Shown here in pieces: positions 36,801-46,823 of a stretch of DNA of 64,000 nt (its first letter is position 1; the number at the start of each line of letters is the position of its first letter). Source of the DNA: Cryptomeria japonica (lineage: Eukaryota; Streptophyta; Pinopsida; Cupressales; Cupressaceae). The notes under the pieces are model-generated. The model saw only the letters and a list, made by a program, of their open reading frames with translations. It had not been told where the DNA came from and ran no database searches. The stretch is from contig NC_081406.1 in assembly GCF_030272615.1 (NCBI RefSeq), forward strand, positions 214,949,497 to 215,013,496, in the 5' to 3' direction. Both the position numbers and the translations under genes were made by a program.

Positions 36801-37855
36801 CCTAGGTATACCTTATGGGCTTTAGGAAACCCTATTAAACTACCCCTAGGTGTTCATTTAACCCATTTTAAACCCCTCTGAAGTTTATTTTCGGGTCAAA
36901 CATAAGTTGACCACCCCAAATATTATATTCCCAAAGTATTTATGACAACACATTATTTTATTTAAGAAGAACTATAATTTAAACACTTTCCCACCAAGAG
37001 ACAAAATAAAACATTTAAATATAAATCCACACGTGTCAAGTGACACAAGTAAAACACTTTTACAAAAATAAAACATGAAATTGTCTCTTGTGGTTTTTAC
37101 ACAATAAATTTAAATAACACTTAACACTCATGCAACATATACTGTTACGAATAAAATACAACACAAACGGGGTGTTGTCTTTCCAAATAGACAAACCCTG
37201 GCTTACGAACATACATAAGTCTAGGTTTGATTCTCTGTAATTTTCCATGGTCACATGGTAAATTTCCTGGGCATCTCAATTTACACATTAGTACTTTCAA
37301 ATATCCACATATAATGTCATTCAAAGGAATAACAAAACACATCATCACTTGCATACAATTTTCATCTGCACAGATTAAATACATCTTTTATTAAGCAAAT
37401 TCACATAAGCAATTTCATCCCAATTCACATAAACTTAACCATACATCATAATTCTATATTCATAGTAAAGTCCTGCAATTTCAATAATGACATACCTCCT
37501 CTCAAATTTATCCTATTCTAGGATCATCTAGAGTTCTGTATCTATAAAGCATATAAATGAAGCATCCACATTCATAAATGTTACCCAATCACAGAATCAT
37601 ATAAGTTCTTGATCCAGACATAGCTGACATACGTTAAATCAAGATTATCCAATCAATGGGTCTTTTAGGATTTCAACTTCATAACACATCAAAAGTACAC
37701 CACTAGGTGCGATAACTCTATAACTTGGTTCAATTATTTTTCTCACAAACCTATCTGCCTAACATAGTCCATTCTATTGAATTATAAAGCATTTATTAAT
37801 AGGTCAAACAGGGTCAACTAAGTAAATCAAAGCTTGGTTTGGGGAAGGCCTTACA
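33887..37855 (-). repeat. L1 5' LTR (3,969 bp)
   Basis: Starts tgtcatgcccaaaat and ends ggccttaca on the plus strand; partner of 26183-30211. It has a small extra segment at about 37405-37430, where attcacataa is repeated, that the other copy lacks. Confidence 0.9.
34700..34902. repeat. Array of six GC-rich hairpins in L1 5' LTR
   Basis: Counterpart of the 26995-27197 array. Palindrome starts are near 34701, 34734, 34774, 34809, 34846 and 34882. Here the second, third, fourth and fifth are perfect. The fourth reads CCACTATGTG...CACATAGTGG, a G-to-A change in one arm matched by C-to-T in the other relative to its neighbours, so pairing is kept. Confidence 0.85.
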
Positions 37856-37860
37856 TCCTT

Positions 37861-38164
37861 CCTGCATGTGTAGGCCCCTATTGTATCAGTAATATTTATT
37901 CATATTGGCTAGTGAGTAAATATTGTGGGTCACAAATCCCACCGAGGATTTTCCCCTACTGGGTTTCCTCGCCAAAATATCTTGTGTTATGGTGTGCATT
38001 GTTGTTGTCTTTCTTATTTCTCTTTATTTCTTTATTGCTTGTTTACCAGTACATTATTTTGGATTGTAAAGTTGCAAACAAGTTTAAATATTTTATTAAT
38101 CGCTTAGACATTGATTCACCCCCCCCCCCTCTTAGTGTCTTTGGGACTGATCCAGTATCTAAAA
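37861..38164 (+). repeat. A 5' LTR, last part
   Basis: Resumes cctgcatgtgtaggcccc after the L1 target duplication (37856-37860) and ends near 38164 after a ttgattcacccccc...cttagtg block, like the LTR ends of B and C. The two parts add up to about 870 bp, matching the length of the C LTR (878-897 bp). Confidence 0.83.
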
Positions 38165-38166
38165 AT

Positions 38167-38179
38167 TGGGAATAGAGCC
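38167..38179 (+). other. A primer-binding site, decayed
   Basis: tgggaatagagcc, three mismatches from TGGTATCAGAGCC, at the expected position just after the LTR. Confidence 0.65.
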
Positions 38180-38235
38180 TAGTCCTCTATTTGAATAAAA
38201 CTAATAGCTTGAGGAAGATTCTCAAATAGGTATCA

Positions 38236-39351
38236 ATGGAAAGCTTGAGACAAAAGTTGGAAGGAGCTCTTGAAGATTTGGATGCAGAAAAATTGAAGAA
38301 TATCAAACTGGAAGATGAACTCAAAAGTGCTTGGGAATTTATCAAAGCACTTAAAGATAACCTAGTTATAGCAAAGAATAAGAGAAAATAATTACATTTG
38401 CAATGGCAAAATCAAGATGATGAATAAAAAGAAACTCTTAGAGATATTGCAGACAAATTGAGACAAGAGAATAGTAACATGAAGAATGGGATGCAAGGTT
38501 TAACCATGAGACTATGCAAAGATATTGAAGATAGAAAGAGGAATGAAGAAGATTTGACTAGAAGACTAAATGAAAGATCAGATTAATCTCAAAGGCTTAG
38601 TTATGAAAATGATATGCTCAAAACTGATTTTATCCACATGCAACATGACAAAGATGAAATTTTCAGACAGGTTAGCACTTTGGAAAGTGAGTTGGTCACT
38701 ACAAATGAATACAAAGACAAATTCAAGAAAAGTTCAGATAATCTTGATGATATGCTGAAAAGTCAGAAACCTGATGGAGAAACAATTGGACTTGGATTTG
38801 AACAAGGAGAAAACTCGGGGACTACAAACAATCATGATCACAACAAACCGGTAAGGCAACCTAATGCTTATAAATTTAATGGGAAATGTTTTAATTACAA
38901 CAAATTTGGTCATAGAGAAAATCAATGCAAATTTAGGAATAATCAGAATACAAACTCACCCACCAGTCAATGTTCCGAATCCAATAAAAATTGTCATAAC
39001 TCAGACAATTGCAGAATGAATGTGAAATGCTATGTTTGTGGTAGATTTGGACATTTATCTAATCAATCGAGAACTCAAACTGTTCAAGGTTATGGAAAGG
39101 CTATTAAGAGAAATAATGTAACTTTTTATGCATGTAATGAGATTGGGCATATTGCAAAATTTTGTAGAAGCAATAATTCACTGACAAACAACAAAGGATC
39201 CAATAACAAAGGAAAAGAAAAGGTGACTGAAATCAAGCAAGAATTTTCTAAACAATGGATTAGAAAGAGATATCAGAGTAGTGGTGAATTTGTCTCTGCA
39301 CTGGCAGAAAAGGGTAGTCCTACACTGGCAGGAGGTACTTCATCTGATTAA
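38236..39351 (+). pseudogene. A ORF1: coiled-coil / CCHC Gag-like protein
   Basis: Start at 38236, 56 bases after the primer site; begins MESLRQKLEGALEDLDAEKL. It is a long Glu/Lys/Leu heptad-like coiled coil to about residue 175, then GETIGLGFEQGE, and then four knuckle-type motifs: CFNYNKFGHRENQC (second Cys lost), a degraded one (CSESNKNCHNSDNC), CYVCGRFGHLSNQS (last Cys lost) and FYACNEIGHIAKFC (first Cys lost). Stops at 38389, 38425 and 38584, otherwise one frame. The same architecture occurs in C, B1 and B2. The likely role is nucleic-acid binding and particle formation. The UBN2 N-terminal domain of R1/R5 Gag is absent. Confidence 0.8.
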
Positions 39352-39499
39352 GGAATAATCCTTAGGGGTAAGGAAACAAATTAAAAATCATAGATTTTAC
39401 CCTCGACTGATTTTAAGAAGTTATATTTCTTCTTTACCGACAGACATGTTAAGTTTTCACTTAACTAGAAGCATTTAATGTGGTTGTTGGTGAACTTTT

Positions 39500-40652
39500 T
39501 GATGAATACTAAGAGGGGGGGTGAATTAGTATACCAAAAAATGCTAAACATAAACTCTTAAATAGTTTAGCAAATAACCAATACAACAAATTTACTAATA
39601 AACCAGTTAAGATAAATGCAAACCAAATAGCAACAAAGCATTCACCCACAAAAGCACAATCACCATAATACAAGATGTTTTGACGTGGAAACACAAATGG
39701 GAAAAACCATGGTGAGTAGAAACTCACAAGTAACTATCTACAGAATAGAAACCAGATCGGTTAAGGTCAGACTGGTTAAGGTTAGACCGGTTAAGGTCAT
39801 ACAATGTTCTTCACCAGAATAGATCCTGTTAGGAATCTAGATTTCTATTAGGAGATAAGTCCTGTTAAAGACTACCTTGTGAGAGGATTTCAGATTCACA
39901 GTTGTGAACCACCTTGTTAGAGGATTTATAAAGGCTTTGCTTGGCCCACCCGGTTAAGGGTTTCAAACTTTTCAAAGATGTGAGTAATCAACAAGTGAGT
40001 GATCTAGATACTACAACAGTATGCTTGGTTAGATCCTTGATAGCTCACTGCTAATGCATTTCTACATTACTTCAGTCTTCAATATCTCCACACTCTTACT
40101 CTTGACATAGACCTAATCTTCTCTTTTATGATCGCACATACAAAACCCTCATCATCTCTTTAAAACCCTAGACATGATGTCCTTATAAAGGAATCTGATT
40201 TCATGTTGGTCCATTAAGATTAGATTACAAGTTCCTAGGTTCAGTGCATGTAGACACATTTGGTAACACGACACAAAATCACTGCCAAAGTGTTAGTGGA
40301 TGATAACTCATCATAGAAATATCGGTTGGTAACTCATCGTAGAGTAATACCAGTTCATACAATTTACCGATTACAGGTTGTCAAAATGAAGACAGGAAAA
40401 ATGTTAACTACTATTTTGTTCCTTCATACCACTTGAGATCCTCGAATTGCTTGAGGTCTTAATACCACTTTGGGTCTTTAGTCAATTTGTGACCGGCAAC
40501 ATCTTCTGCAAAACACTGATAGCCTAAAGACTATAATACATAATACCAGTTGGAACAATTACTGGTTGAGCATAACTCATACATCAAGAAAGTGTACACA
40601 AACCGAGTGTGTGTCCATCAATGACAATCACAACATCATCAAAATGCCAAGA
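39500..40652 (-). repeat. B1 3' LTR
   Basis: Plus strand runs from tgatgaatactaagaggggg to aaaatgccaaga (ccaaca changed to ccaaga) and matches 60125-61220 and, in reverse orientation, both B2 LTRs. Many substitutions separate it from the B1 5' LTR, so B1 is older than C. Confidence 0.88.
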
Positions 40653-40666
40653 ATCTCCCCCTTTGG
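40653..40666 (-). other. B1 polypurine tract
   Basis: Minus strand CCAAAGGGGGAGAT adjoining the 3' LTR. 40667-40975 is the non-coding 3' leader; a second ccccctttgcc word at about 40856 is a partial copy of the tract. Confidence 0.85.
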
Positions 40667-40975
40667 CATTGATGGCAACACTTAGGAAAATTTTGACATC
40701 TAAGTGTTTTTACAACAAAAATATGCTAAGCAAAATTACTCCCCCTTAAGCATATACACTATCCATTTTTGCAGATATTACAATGTATACTACTCCCTTA
40801 AAGACGTAAAATGAAAGTATACATAACATTCACCAAAATTTTAAATCCTACTACTCCCCCTTTGCCAACAATGACAAAGTAATGCAGAATAACCCCTATT
40901 TCTCATTATCATTAAAAAGTGAGTAAATGTTTATGACAATAAGGAATGAAACTTATCAAAAATAGATTTAAAATC

Positions 40976-43881
40976 CTACATAAAATTTTCCATGGCTAAT
41001 GACCATGACTCAAGTAATGACGTATCAACCTCGCTTTCAGTCTGCATCTGAGATACCTATTCTTCCATGGCATCAATGGTACTCATCTCTTGAGTTACCG
41101 TTAAGGCTTCCAGATTGAGAAAACACTTCTAAAGAATTTACAGTCTAGGTAATAAGACCAGTTGAAGCTCCTACAAATCTCTTGACCGATTGTTGATCTC
41201 CAATTCTATCCTGGTAGACTGAAGCTAATAATGATGAACTATTTGCCCATATGTAGTGAAGGAATCATATGGCAGCTTGAAGTTGCTTATGTATGCCAAC
41301 AGCTCTAATTGGAGTTTATCTTTTTGTGTGAGCACATCATTGCAAAATAGATGGGGTTGGCTGATTTTGCTCAATAGTAGTCTACCCTCATCCATAGAAA
41401 CACTTATATCCTTCTATTATTTGTGAAGTTGAGACTGGAGCTCATTCAGTTTCTTAACTAAGGTAGTGTTGAGTGCCTTTTCATGCTTCTTCTTTGCATT
41501 TGCTTTAGCAACTTCTTCCAGGCATTGTACCTAGTCCTCTACGATGGTACATAGAAGTTTCAATTTAGACAGAGAGGAATCAGTACTGGGGAGGTTAGTA
41601 CCGGGAATCAAATTGGTAAGGGTGTCAACCACAGTTTGAATGACATCCTATTCCTTCTTCCTCCTCAATGCTTCCAATATTTCTTGTGCAAGATTTATGC
41701 TTTGAAGTAGCTCTGATTCATCTGTAGATTGGAGATCAATAGGACTGGCGATGTCCACCAGTTTGGCTTGACCACCAGTTGCCTTGGGAGTCTTTGCTTC
41801 TTTGGCTTTCTCTACTTCCTTCTCCTCTGCTACTCTTTTCTTTTCTTCTTCTTGCTTCTTTTGTGCCTCTTCCCATTTCTTCTTCAGTTCTTCCTTCTTC
41901 TTATCTTCTTCCTGCTTTTTCTTTTCTTCCTCCTTTTTCTCCTCTTCTTTCTTTTTCTCCTCTTCTTTCCTCTTCTCCTCTTCTCCTCTTCTTTCCTCTT
42001 CTCTTCTTCTTTTCTCTTCTCTTCTTCCTTTTTCTCCTCTTCTTCTCTCTTCTCCTCTTCTTTCCTCTTCTCTTCTTCTTTTCTCTTGTCTTCTTCTTGT
42101 TTCCTCTTATCTTCCTCTTTCTTTTTCTCTTCCTCTTTCTTCACTTTCTCTTTATTAGCCTTTTCCTTGTCCTGTTTTTCCTTCTCTGATTTTTCTTTAT
42201 CCTATTCTCCTTCCCTGTGTCTGGAGTGACATCTTCAACATCCAATGCATCCACATCAATAGTGTCAACCTATTCTATAACTCTTTCTCCTTCACCATCA
42301 AATACCTCATCCGGTTTGGCTGAGGATAGGTTAGGTTCTTGTTCAGCCTTCATATTAGCCTCAGACACTTGATATAATCTAACAACAACTTTTGCATGTA
42401 GATGGGTGTCCTTCTCTACTTTAGAAGTTCTGCCTCCTAGCAGCCTGAGTCTTCTTCTTCTCATGAAGAAGAGACCTTTATTCTTGTCCATTATCTGAAA
42501 CAATTCAGAATTGGAGGCATCGGGAAAGTATTGAGCAAAGACTTTTTCGATCATTTCCTATTCTTTCTCAATGGAAATGCATCATTTATTATCCAAAGAA
42601 TTGTATAAAGAATCAGGTGTGACCGATCTGATTTTAGATGGTGACTGGTCATTGAAACATAAATATCTAATAACCTTTTGTTCAACTTCTTCTTTTTCAT
42701 TATCAGAAAAATCATGAAAATATTCTTTTAAGTCATCAAGCACCTTTCTCTTAATATTCTTTCAAGTCCATTGACAATGTGTCATAGACTTATAAGAAGA
42801 GATGTCTATATTTACCGGTGCTGACGATGCAGGTGCATTACCGATAGATTTTTCCTTCTTGCTTGATTGCCTGGTTTTCTTAGGTTGTACTTTTAGTTCA
42901 GTATCCTCTGACTCCGGTGAGTTGTTCTTAGTCTTCTGCTTCCTTTCAAATACTTTAGCGGGAGTGACTTCTGGTTTCTTCTTGGCAGTTGACCGCTTGG
43001 TCACTTTTGGACTTGCTGAGGTAACTAGTGCTGATACCGATGTTACTGCCTTGCCCTTTTTCACTATAGGATCTTCAACAGGTGTTACCCTCTCTAAGTA
43101 GGTGTTAGTTCACTTTTTCTTTGCATCTAACGGTGAGGCAAGCAGGGTAGAGGCATACCCATCCAACATGTCGTACATCACTTCATACCCCATAGGTTCT
43201 ACTACTTCCTTTCTTGGCTCTACCGCTTCCATTATGCATTTATCTAACTTTATGATAAAGCAGATGTCATCTTCATATTTCTTTACAATATCTCCAGAAA
43301 TTCTCATCCTTTGGCTCATTTTCTACTTGAATTCATCAAAATATTTACTCAGAACCTCAGGATATCCGGTTCTCACCACTTGGAGACTTTCCCTGATTTT
43401 CTTAGTGACCGGTTGGTCATCAAACCATTGAATATCACCTACTCCCGAAAAATAGCCTAAGAAAATAAAAATAGGCCAACCAAAAGTTGTCTAAATCTGA
43501 ACCTTAGAGCACTATCCTGTTTAATGGACTTTAGATTCAATAGTAGTTGTTTGTGTAAACAGGTGCATAAATCAAAAGAGGCATCTTTCTTAATTATTCT
43601 GTAGGCAGCATTCACTGCAGTAGCAGAGACAAAGTTTATTTTGCTAGCATAAACCACCCGATAGACAATCACCATGCAAGCATACTTAACCAAATCATCT
43701 TTGATGGTGTTGACAGTCATTCCTCATTGGTCGCTTAGAGAACTAGTGAGTTTTGTCATTTCAGCTTTGATGACCTTCCTTAGAGCTGGCACCTCTCCAC
43801 TATTACAGAAACTAGTGATGACATGAATTTCTTTTGGGGGGAATATCATGCGGCCTCTTGAGAAACATTTTATCACCGTGC
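40976..43881 (-). pseudogene. B1 ORF2, main part
   Basis: The 3' nine-tenths of ORF2; the start is at 58075-58388 beyond B2. Segments in reading order: HGDKMFLKRPHDI (43880 side), MTVNTIKDDLVKYACMVIVY, DASFDLCTCLHKQLLLNLKS, RMRISGDIVKKYEDDICFII, YEVMYDMLDGYASTLLASP, a Lys-rich basic stretch (KKPEVTPAKVFERKQKTK), EKVFAQYFPDASNSELFQIM, the E/K-rich tract and a C-terminal helical part ending SLAMENFM. Function is unknown. Each segment has a counterpart in B2. Several frameshifts and stops make it non-functional. Confidence 0.75.
41860..42190 (-). repeat. E/K-rich low-complexity tract (polypurine on minus strand)
   Basis: Imperfect repeats of gaagagaaa-type units encode EEEKRKEEEKRK on the minus strand. 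The plus strand is almost pure pyrimidine for about 300 bases. The encoded segment would form a charged single helix. Open Leu/Ser/Phe-rich frames on the plus strand here are shadows. Confidence 0.85.
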
Positions 43882-45056
43882 TATTGGCAATTTTGATGTT
43901 TGATGTTGCAATTGTCATTGATGGTCACACACTTGCCTTGAGATCACTTTTTGTTTGTATGAGTTAAAGCTCAACTAGTATTTGTTCCAACTAGTATCAT
44001 GTATTATAGTCTTTAGACTATCGGTGTTTTGCAGAAAGTGTTCACCTATCTCAAGCGGTATAAAGACCCAAGAAGTTTGAGGATCTCAAACGGTACGAAG
44101 GAACGAAGTGGAACAACTCATATTTCCCAGTCTTCATTTTGTCAAACCGGCAACTGGTATTTTTCTTTAATTGGTATTTTGTTTGAACTACTAATACTCT
44201 GTGCTAAGTTACCAACCGGCATTTTGTGATGAGTTACCATCCATCGATTGTTTAGCGGTGCCAACACTTTGCCGGTGCATATTGTGTCGTGTTACCAAAA
44301 GTGTCCAGATGCATTGAACCTAGGAAATTGTATTGTAACCCTATTGGACCAACATGAAATTGGATTCCTTAATAAGGACATCATGTCTAGGGTTTTAGGA
44401 GTTGTTGCTAGGGTTTAAGGTGGTAGATGAGTTTTTGTAAGTGTGAACATAGAAGAAAAGTTCAGGTCTGCGAAAATAGGCAGAGAGTTGAAGACTGAAG
44501 TAATGCTAGAATGCATTAGGAATGAGCTATCAAGGATCTAACCAAGCAATCTATGCTATTTGCTAGATCACTCACTTGTTGATTACTCACATCTTCGAAA
44601 AGTCTAAAGCCCTTAACCGGGTAGGCACAAAAAGCCTTTTGCAAAATCCTCTAACAAGGTGATTCACATCTATGGATCTAAAATCCTCTAGCAAGGTAGT
44701 CTTTAATCGGACTTATCTCCTAACAGAGGTTGAGATTCCTAATAGGATCTGTTCTGGTAAAGAACATTGTATGACCTTAACCAGTCTGACCTTAACCGGT
44801 CTGGTTCCTATTCTATAGATAGTTACTTGTGAGTTTCATCTCACCATGGTTTTTCCCATTTGGGTTTCCACATCAAATATCTTGTGTTATGGTGTTATTG
44901 CTCCTGTGGGTGAATGTCTTATTTGCTATCTGGTTTGCATGTGTGTTAACCGGTTTGTTTGTTAAACTATTTTACTGGTTTACTGCTAGATTGTTAAAGT
45001 GTTTAAGTACAGGAATTTTTGGTATACTAATTCACCCCCCCTCTTAGTATTCATCA
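43882..45056 (+). repeat. B2 5' LTR
   Basis: Starts tattggcaattttg, where the 3' LTR has tgttggcaattttg (a damaged TG end), and ends tattcatca. It matches 56925-58069 closely over its length and differs by an extra ~20-base stretch near 44405-44425 among others. Confidence 0.9.
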
Positions 45057-45058
45057 AT

Positions 45059-45071
45059 TGGTATCAGAGCC
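45059..45071 (+). other. B2 primer-binding site
   Basis: Perfect TGGTATCAGAGCC, two bases after the LTR end. Confidence 0.9.
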
Positions 45072-45106
45072 AATATTTCTATAAGTCTAAACACTTGGAA
45101 AGAGAT

Positions 45107-46381
45107 ATGGGGGAATACATTGTGAGGGATCTTACTCATCGGCTCACTCACTCTAAGCAAGCCTATGATGAGCTTATGGTAAAATATAAGGCCTCTTAGG
45201 GAAAAAGGAGAGAACATGCTGAGAAATTGATGGAGCTATCTGAAAATAGTTCTTCTAATGAAGAGGATATGGAAGCCCTAATTCAAGAAGTAGAAAAGCT
45301 GAATGAATCAAACTCCAACCTGAGAAAGGAGTTGGAAGGACTAACTATCCGAATGTGTCAAGAGCTTGAGAACTGGAGGAAGGCTTAAGATCTGGTCAAG
45401 GACAAAGATCATGAGATCTCCAAGTTGAAGGAAGAAATCAGTGCTCTAACCGCTCAACTCCATGCAAGAAAAGTGGAAAAGGAAGACATGCAAGGAGAAC
45501 TTAACATAGCCATCTCTAAAAATGCAAACTTGATGGAGACAAATACTGCTATTTCCAAAGAACTCTCTGAGTCAAATGAAATACTTGCTAAGTTCAACAA
45601 GAGTACTATTAAGCTTGAGCAAAAGCTTGAACTGGCCAAACCAGTAAAGAATAACAATGGACTTGGTTTCCCTAGACATGAGGAAGGTGAGACCTCTAGT
45701 GCAAATGCTGAAGCATCAAAGAAGCAATCGACATTCAAAGATAAAGGTAAGAAAAAGTTCAAACCTGTTTGCTTTAACTGTCTTAAAGGACATACTACTA
45801 ATGTGTGTAGAAGTAAAGCCTAAAATAACTTTCCTTACTTCATGAACAATATACCTAGATCCAATAAGTTCAATGGTAATTGTTATGCATGCAACAAGTT
45901 TGGGCATAGAGCATCTGAATGCAGGTTTGTTATGAGCAACACTGGATATCCTTAGAGGACTCAACGAGTTGGTCTAGAACCTTCTGTGAACCAGAATCCT
46001 GACCGGTATAATACCTATAATCATCAGTCAGGTAGCGGTGGCTATCAAGCAGCAACTAGATGGAGAGAAAACTGTTGGATTTATCATGGTCATGGTCACA
46101 CTGCTACAACATGCAGAAGGAAGAATGGAAACATGAATAATGGACCCTGGAAAGCACCTGGAATGGTTTGCTATCATTGCAACAAACCGAGTCACATTGC
46201 TAGATTCTACAAAAGTAGAAAGAGAATATCAAATGACATACCGGTCACTCTGAAAGGCAAAATTGATGTCAAAACTGTTCAAGCAGGTATGAAGAAAACT
46301 TGGAAGAAGAAGCCAGAAGAAGTAATTCAAGATGAACTGGTTTCTACACCTAGTGTAGAAATTTTGGAACTTGCAAACTAA
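45107..46381 (+). pseudogene. B2 ORF1: coiled-coil / CCHC Gag-like protein
   Basis: ATG at 45107, 36 bases after the primer site; MGEYIVRDLTHRLTHSKQAY. One frame of 425 codons with stops at 45197, 45386, 45821 and 45953. The first ~190 residues are heptad-rich coiled coil, followed by NNGLGFPRHEEGE. The zinc-knuckle region has CFNCLKGHTTNVC, CYACNKFGHRASEC, CWIYHGHGHTATTC and CYHCNKPSHIARFY, and ends SVEILELAN. The GLGF motif followed by knuckles is the arrangement of the C-terminal half of Copia (SIRE-like) Gag. Likely RNA-binding or particle protein. Confidence 0.82.
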
Positions 46382-46823
46382 GCTACAAAAATCTTAGGGG
46401 GTGCAAATGGTGAAATGTTTCAAACCCCTAGTTGCAACTAGTAAAAGACCTTAACTGGTGTGTGATACCTGTCAATCAATAGAAGACCAGAAATGGTAAA
46501 AGGCAAATTAGGGTTTATGCCCTAATAGTGGAGCATTTATTATGGTAGGTGAGGAATATGTTTAAAAAGATTTTTCAAATCATTTCTCACTATCATTTCT
46601 CAAGCAAAGATTTTTTTCAAGTGTAGAGTGAAGAAAAGGTGATTTGTGTTGCGATTCAAAGAAGTTTTGAAACCCTGAAGAAGATTCAAAAGCAAATATC
46701 AAACGGTCAAAAGAAGAACTCAAAGTGGTGATTCAACAACCGATGAAGTGTGAGATGAAGTGGAATCAACAAGCCCTAAATTCTCAATTTTTGAAAGGTA
46801 TTTCTCGAGTTTTCTATTTTATC
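46382..46823 (+). other. B2 spacer between ORF1 and ORF2
   Basis: About 440 bases of non-coding sequence. It contains gcaaattagggtttatgcc and an A-rich stretch; corresponding spacers occur in B1 (58389-58812) and C (51762-52067). No start codon or splice signal can be assigned with confidence, although an intron or a separate promoter for ORF2 would have to lie here. Confidence 0.5.

Noticed and set aside
41729-42229. Long plus-strand open frame rich in Leu, Ser and Phe (looks like a membrane protein)
   Set aside because: It is the antisense of the E/K-rich tract of B1 ORF2. Low-complexity purine/pyrimidine DNA leaves several frames open at once.
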